From: Flavobacteriales bacterium
GTDB taxonomy: Bacteria; Bacteroidota; Bacteroidia; NS11-12g; UBA9320
Reading direction: 5' to 3'
NCBI GenBank assembly: GCA_020635455.1
Contig: JACJZT010000008.1
Span: 139,835-203,834 of the forward strand
DNA: 64,000 bases
The number at the start of each line of letters is the position of its first letter. The stretch's first letter is position 1. The notes below the pieces were generated by a model. The model was not told where the DNA came from. It was given only the letters and a program-made list of their open reading frames with translations, and did not search any database. A program made the position numbers and the translations under genes. Shown here one piece after another: positions 62,745 through 64,000 of this stretch.

Positions 62745-64000
62745 ATGAAGCAATTTAGCAGACATATAATCGTATGCCTTTTTCTGTTTATGGGGGTTAT
62801 GTCTTATGCTTCGCATATCTTGGGTGGTGAGATCACCTACCAGCATTTAAAGAACGATCAGTACAGAGTAACCTTAAATATTTACAGAGATTGCAATGGC
62901 TGTAAGATCAATGGTAAAGGAGGAGGAAAAAGTTCGGAAAATTGTGCTGAGATCGAATACTTGTTTGTTAGAGGAAAAAATGGCAGTACAACAAAGGAAA
63001 CCAGGTTTCCTCTTTACAGAGAAAACATTCAGGATATTACAACCGGATGCAGAAGTTTGAAATCGGCCTGTACTGATCTTCCAAATTCGGTATTCGGTAT
63101 CGAGCTCCATAGTTTCTACAGCATTGTAGATTTATCCCAAGGCAGTATATCCGGCTTTTGCGATTATTATTTTTATGTTTCGATCGCGGAAAGAAACTCA
63201 AACATTTCTACCGGCCAGGCATCTCAGAATTTTTTTATTGATGCTTATCTTAACGCATGTACCTCAGAACCTGTAAGTTCACCAAACTTTGTTTCGCCTC
63301 CGGTATTAATTTCCAATAATAACGTAAATCAATTTCAAAGTTACCATTGTGAAAATACCGGTGACGATTCTGTTTCATACACCTTATGTCCGGCTTTGAT
63401 CGCTTTTGAAACAGATGCTACCTACAAAACAGGATTTAGCTATTTAAATCCGATCACATCTTATTGTCCCGGCACACCCTGTACACCTGATCCAACTCAA
63501 AACCCGCCGATCGGCGTTAGCTTTAATAAGAATAACGGCTCATTGATCTTTATGCCAACACTGGATGGAGAAAGAGGAATAATTGCTGTAAAAGCTGAAA
63601 AATTCAGAAAGATCAATGGAAAATGGTCCCTGGTATCCTTTATTAAAAGAGACCTTCAGCTTAGCATAAAAACTTCGGATGGAAATCATACCCCGACCTT
63701 TTTGTCTAAAAATTATTTTGAAATTTGTGAAGAAGAACTCCTCGAATTCAAGGTAGAAACCTACGACCTGAAAAACTCCATTACAAACATCTGGGACACA
63801 GTGCATCTTTCATTAAATAGTCCTATGGCCGGCCCTGTTCTTACAGAGCAATATCAAGGCCAGGCTCCCTTTGTTTACGGCACATTTAACTGGAGACCAC
63901 AGAAAGGCAACCAAAACGTTCCTTCCATTTACACTTTTTCGATAACAGCAACCGATAATAATTGTCCTCTTGAGGCAAATTCAGTACAATTGATTCAGGT
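62745..64000 (+). CDS. Paralogue of the PKD giant, truncated by the window edge
   Basis: An open frame from the ATG at 62745 runs to base 64000 without a stop (418 residues seen). It has a signal peptide (about 1-23, MKQFSRHIIVCLFLFMG) and the mature start ASHILGGEITYQHL matches the N-terminus of its neighbour (ASHMMGADI and YRDC-x-G). Further cysteine and beta blocks continue the similarity. The 3' part with PKD and sorting domains is expected outside the window. Confidence 0.85.
   Translation, partial: MKQFSRHIIVCLFLFMGVMSYASHILGGEITYQHLKNDQYRVTLNIYRDCNGCKINGKGGGKSSENCAEIEYLFVRGKNGSTTKETRFPLYRENIQDITTGCRSLKSACTDLPNSVFGIELHSFYSIVDLSQGSISGFCDYYFYVSIAERNSNISTGQASQNFFIDAYLNACTSEPVSSPNFVSPPVLISNNNVNQFQSYHCENTGDDSVSYTLCPALIAFETDATYKTGFSYLNPITSYCPGTPCTPDPTQNPPIGVSFNKNNGSLIFMPTLDGERGIIAVKAEKFRKINGKWSLVSFIKRDLQLSIKTSDGNHTPTFLSKNYFEICEEELLEFKVETYDLKNSITNIWDTVHLSLNSPMAGPVLTEQYQGQAPFVYGTFNWRPQKGNQNVPSIYTFSITATDNNCPLEANSVQLIQ

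Noticed and set aside
58305..62846. Minus-strand and alternative-frame openings inside the PKD giant
   Set aside because: All lie within the coding sequence of the large protein, which has domain-level support throughout.
1..64000. Mobile elements, prophage, CRISPR or restriction systems
   Set aside because: No transposase, integrase, direct repeat array, Cas or methyltransferase gene was seen in either strand.

Overview
The window is a gene-dense chromosomal segment of a member of the Bacteroidota. The sequence-level evidence is: five proteins with a C-terminal type A sorting domain of the type IX secretion system (T9SS) and one with the type B (CHU_C) domain; near absence of Shine-Dalgarno sequences; several TAnnTTTG -7 promoter boxes a few bases upstream of start codons; an AT-rich base composition; and Bacteroidota-typical families (Omp28-like, DUF4465, DUF547, MsbA-like exporter, Alvin-type ferredoxin). 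The heme peroxidase, the seven-heme cytochrome and the 2-oxoacid:ferredoxin oxidoreductase suggest a free-living organism with flexible respiration. The order or family cannot be fixed from this window. No IS element, prophage, CRISPR array, tRNA or rRNA was recognised. The only non-coding stretch over 300 bases (32791-33204) holds a cobalamin riboswitch and the carA promoter.

Layout. 1-9 kb (minus strand): start of an NlpC/P60-like gene, a 2[4Fe-4S] ferredoxin, a diheme peroxidase, a 1701-residue modular secreted metallophosphatase and a DUF3179 protein. 9-15 kb (minus): heptaheme TPR cytochrome, rhodanese, T9SS cargo protein, PASTA protein and D-Ala-D-Ala ligase. 15-20.6 kb: TlpA-like thioredoxin, TPR lipoprotein, FabG, a lipoprotein, and an overlapping four-gene operon (glycosyltransferase, DUF547, two membrane proteins). 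20.7-24.2 kb (plus): cystathionine beta-synthase-like enzyme, a BtuF-fold protein without signal peptide, and an FAD oxidoreductase. 24.4-26.3 kb (minus): GlmM and a membrane-anchored pYEATS protein. 26.4-29.2 kb (plus): RNase P RNA, NtrC/NtrX-type regulator and threonylcarbamoyl-AMP synthase. 29.2-33.1 kb (minus): ABC exporter and a T9SS protein with two DUF4465 domains behind a cobalamin riboswitch. 33.2-40.9 kb: carA, enolase, ComB-like phosphatase, serine hydrolase, AIM24-like protein, subtilase and a predicted barrel protein. 41-49 kb: class III aminotransferase, two coiled-coil lipoproteins (one with a CAP-like domain), a three-gene NADPH/ferredoxin/2-oxoacid oxidoreductase operon and a NYN/OST-HTH protein. 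49-54.4 kb: Omp28-like T9SS protein, DUF3817 protein, ung, a 47-residue membrane peptide, an Ldh-family oxidoreductase and a universal stress protein. 54.6-64 kb (plus): ECF sigma factor, a protein built like a dual-membrane-spanning anti-sigma factor, a T9SS type A protein, a 1553-residue T9SS type B PKD protein and a partial paralogue of it.

The two most interesting units are (1) the ECF sigma / envelope-spanning anti-sigma-like / T9SS surface-protein cluster at the right end, which looks like a system that senses the outer envelope and controls giant secreted surface proteins, and (2) the cobalamin-riboswitch-controlled, T9SS-exported double-DUF4465 protein, a candidate surface cobamide-binding protein without a TonB receptor beside it.
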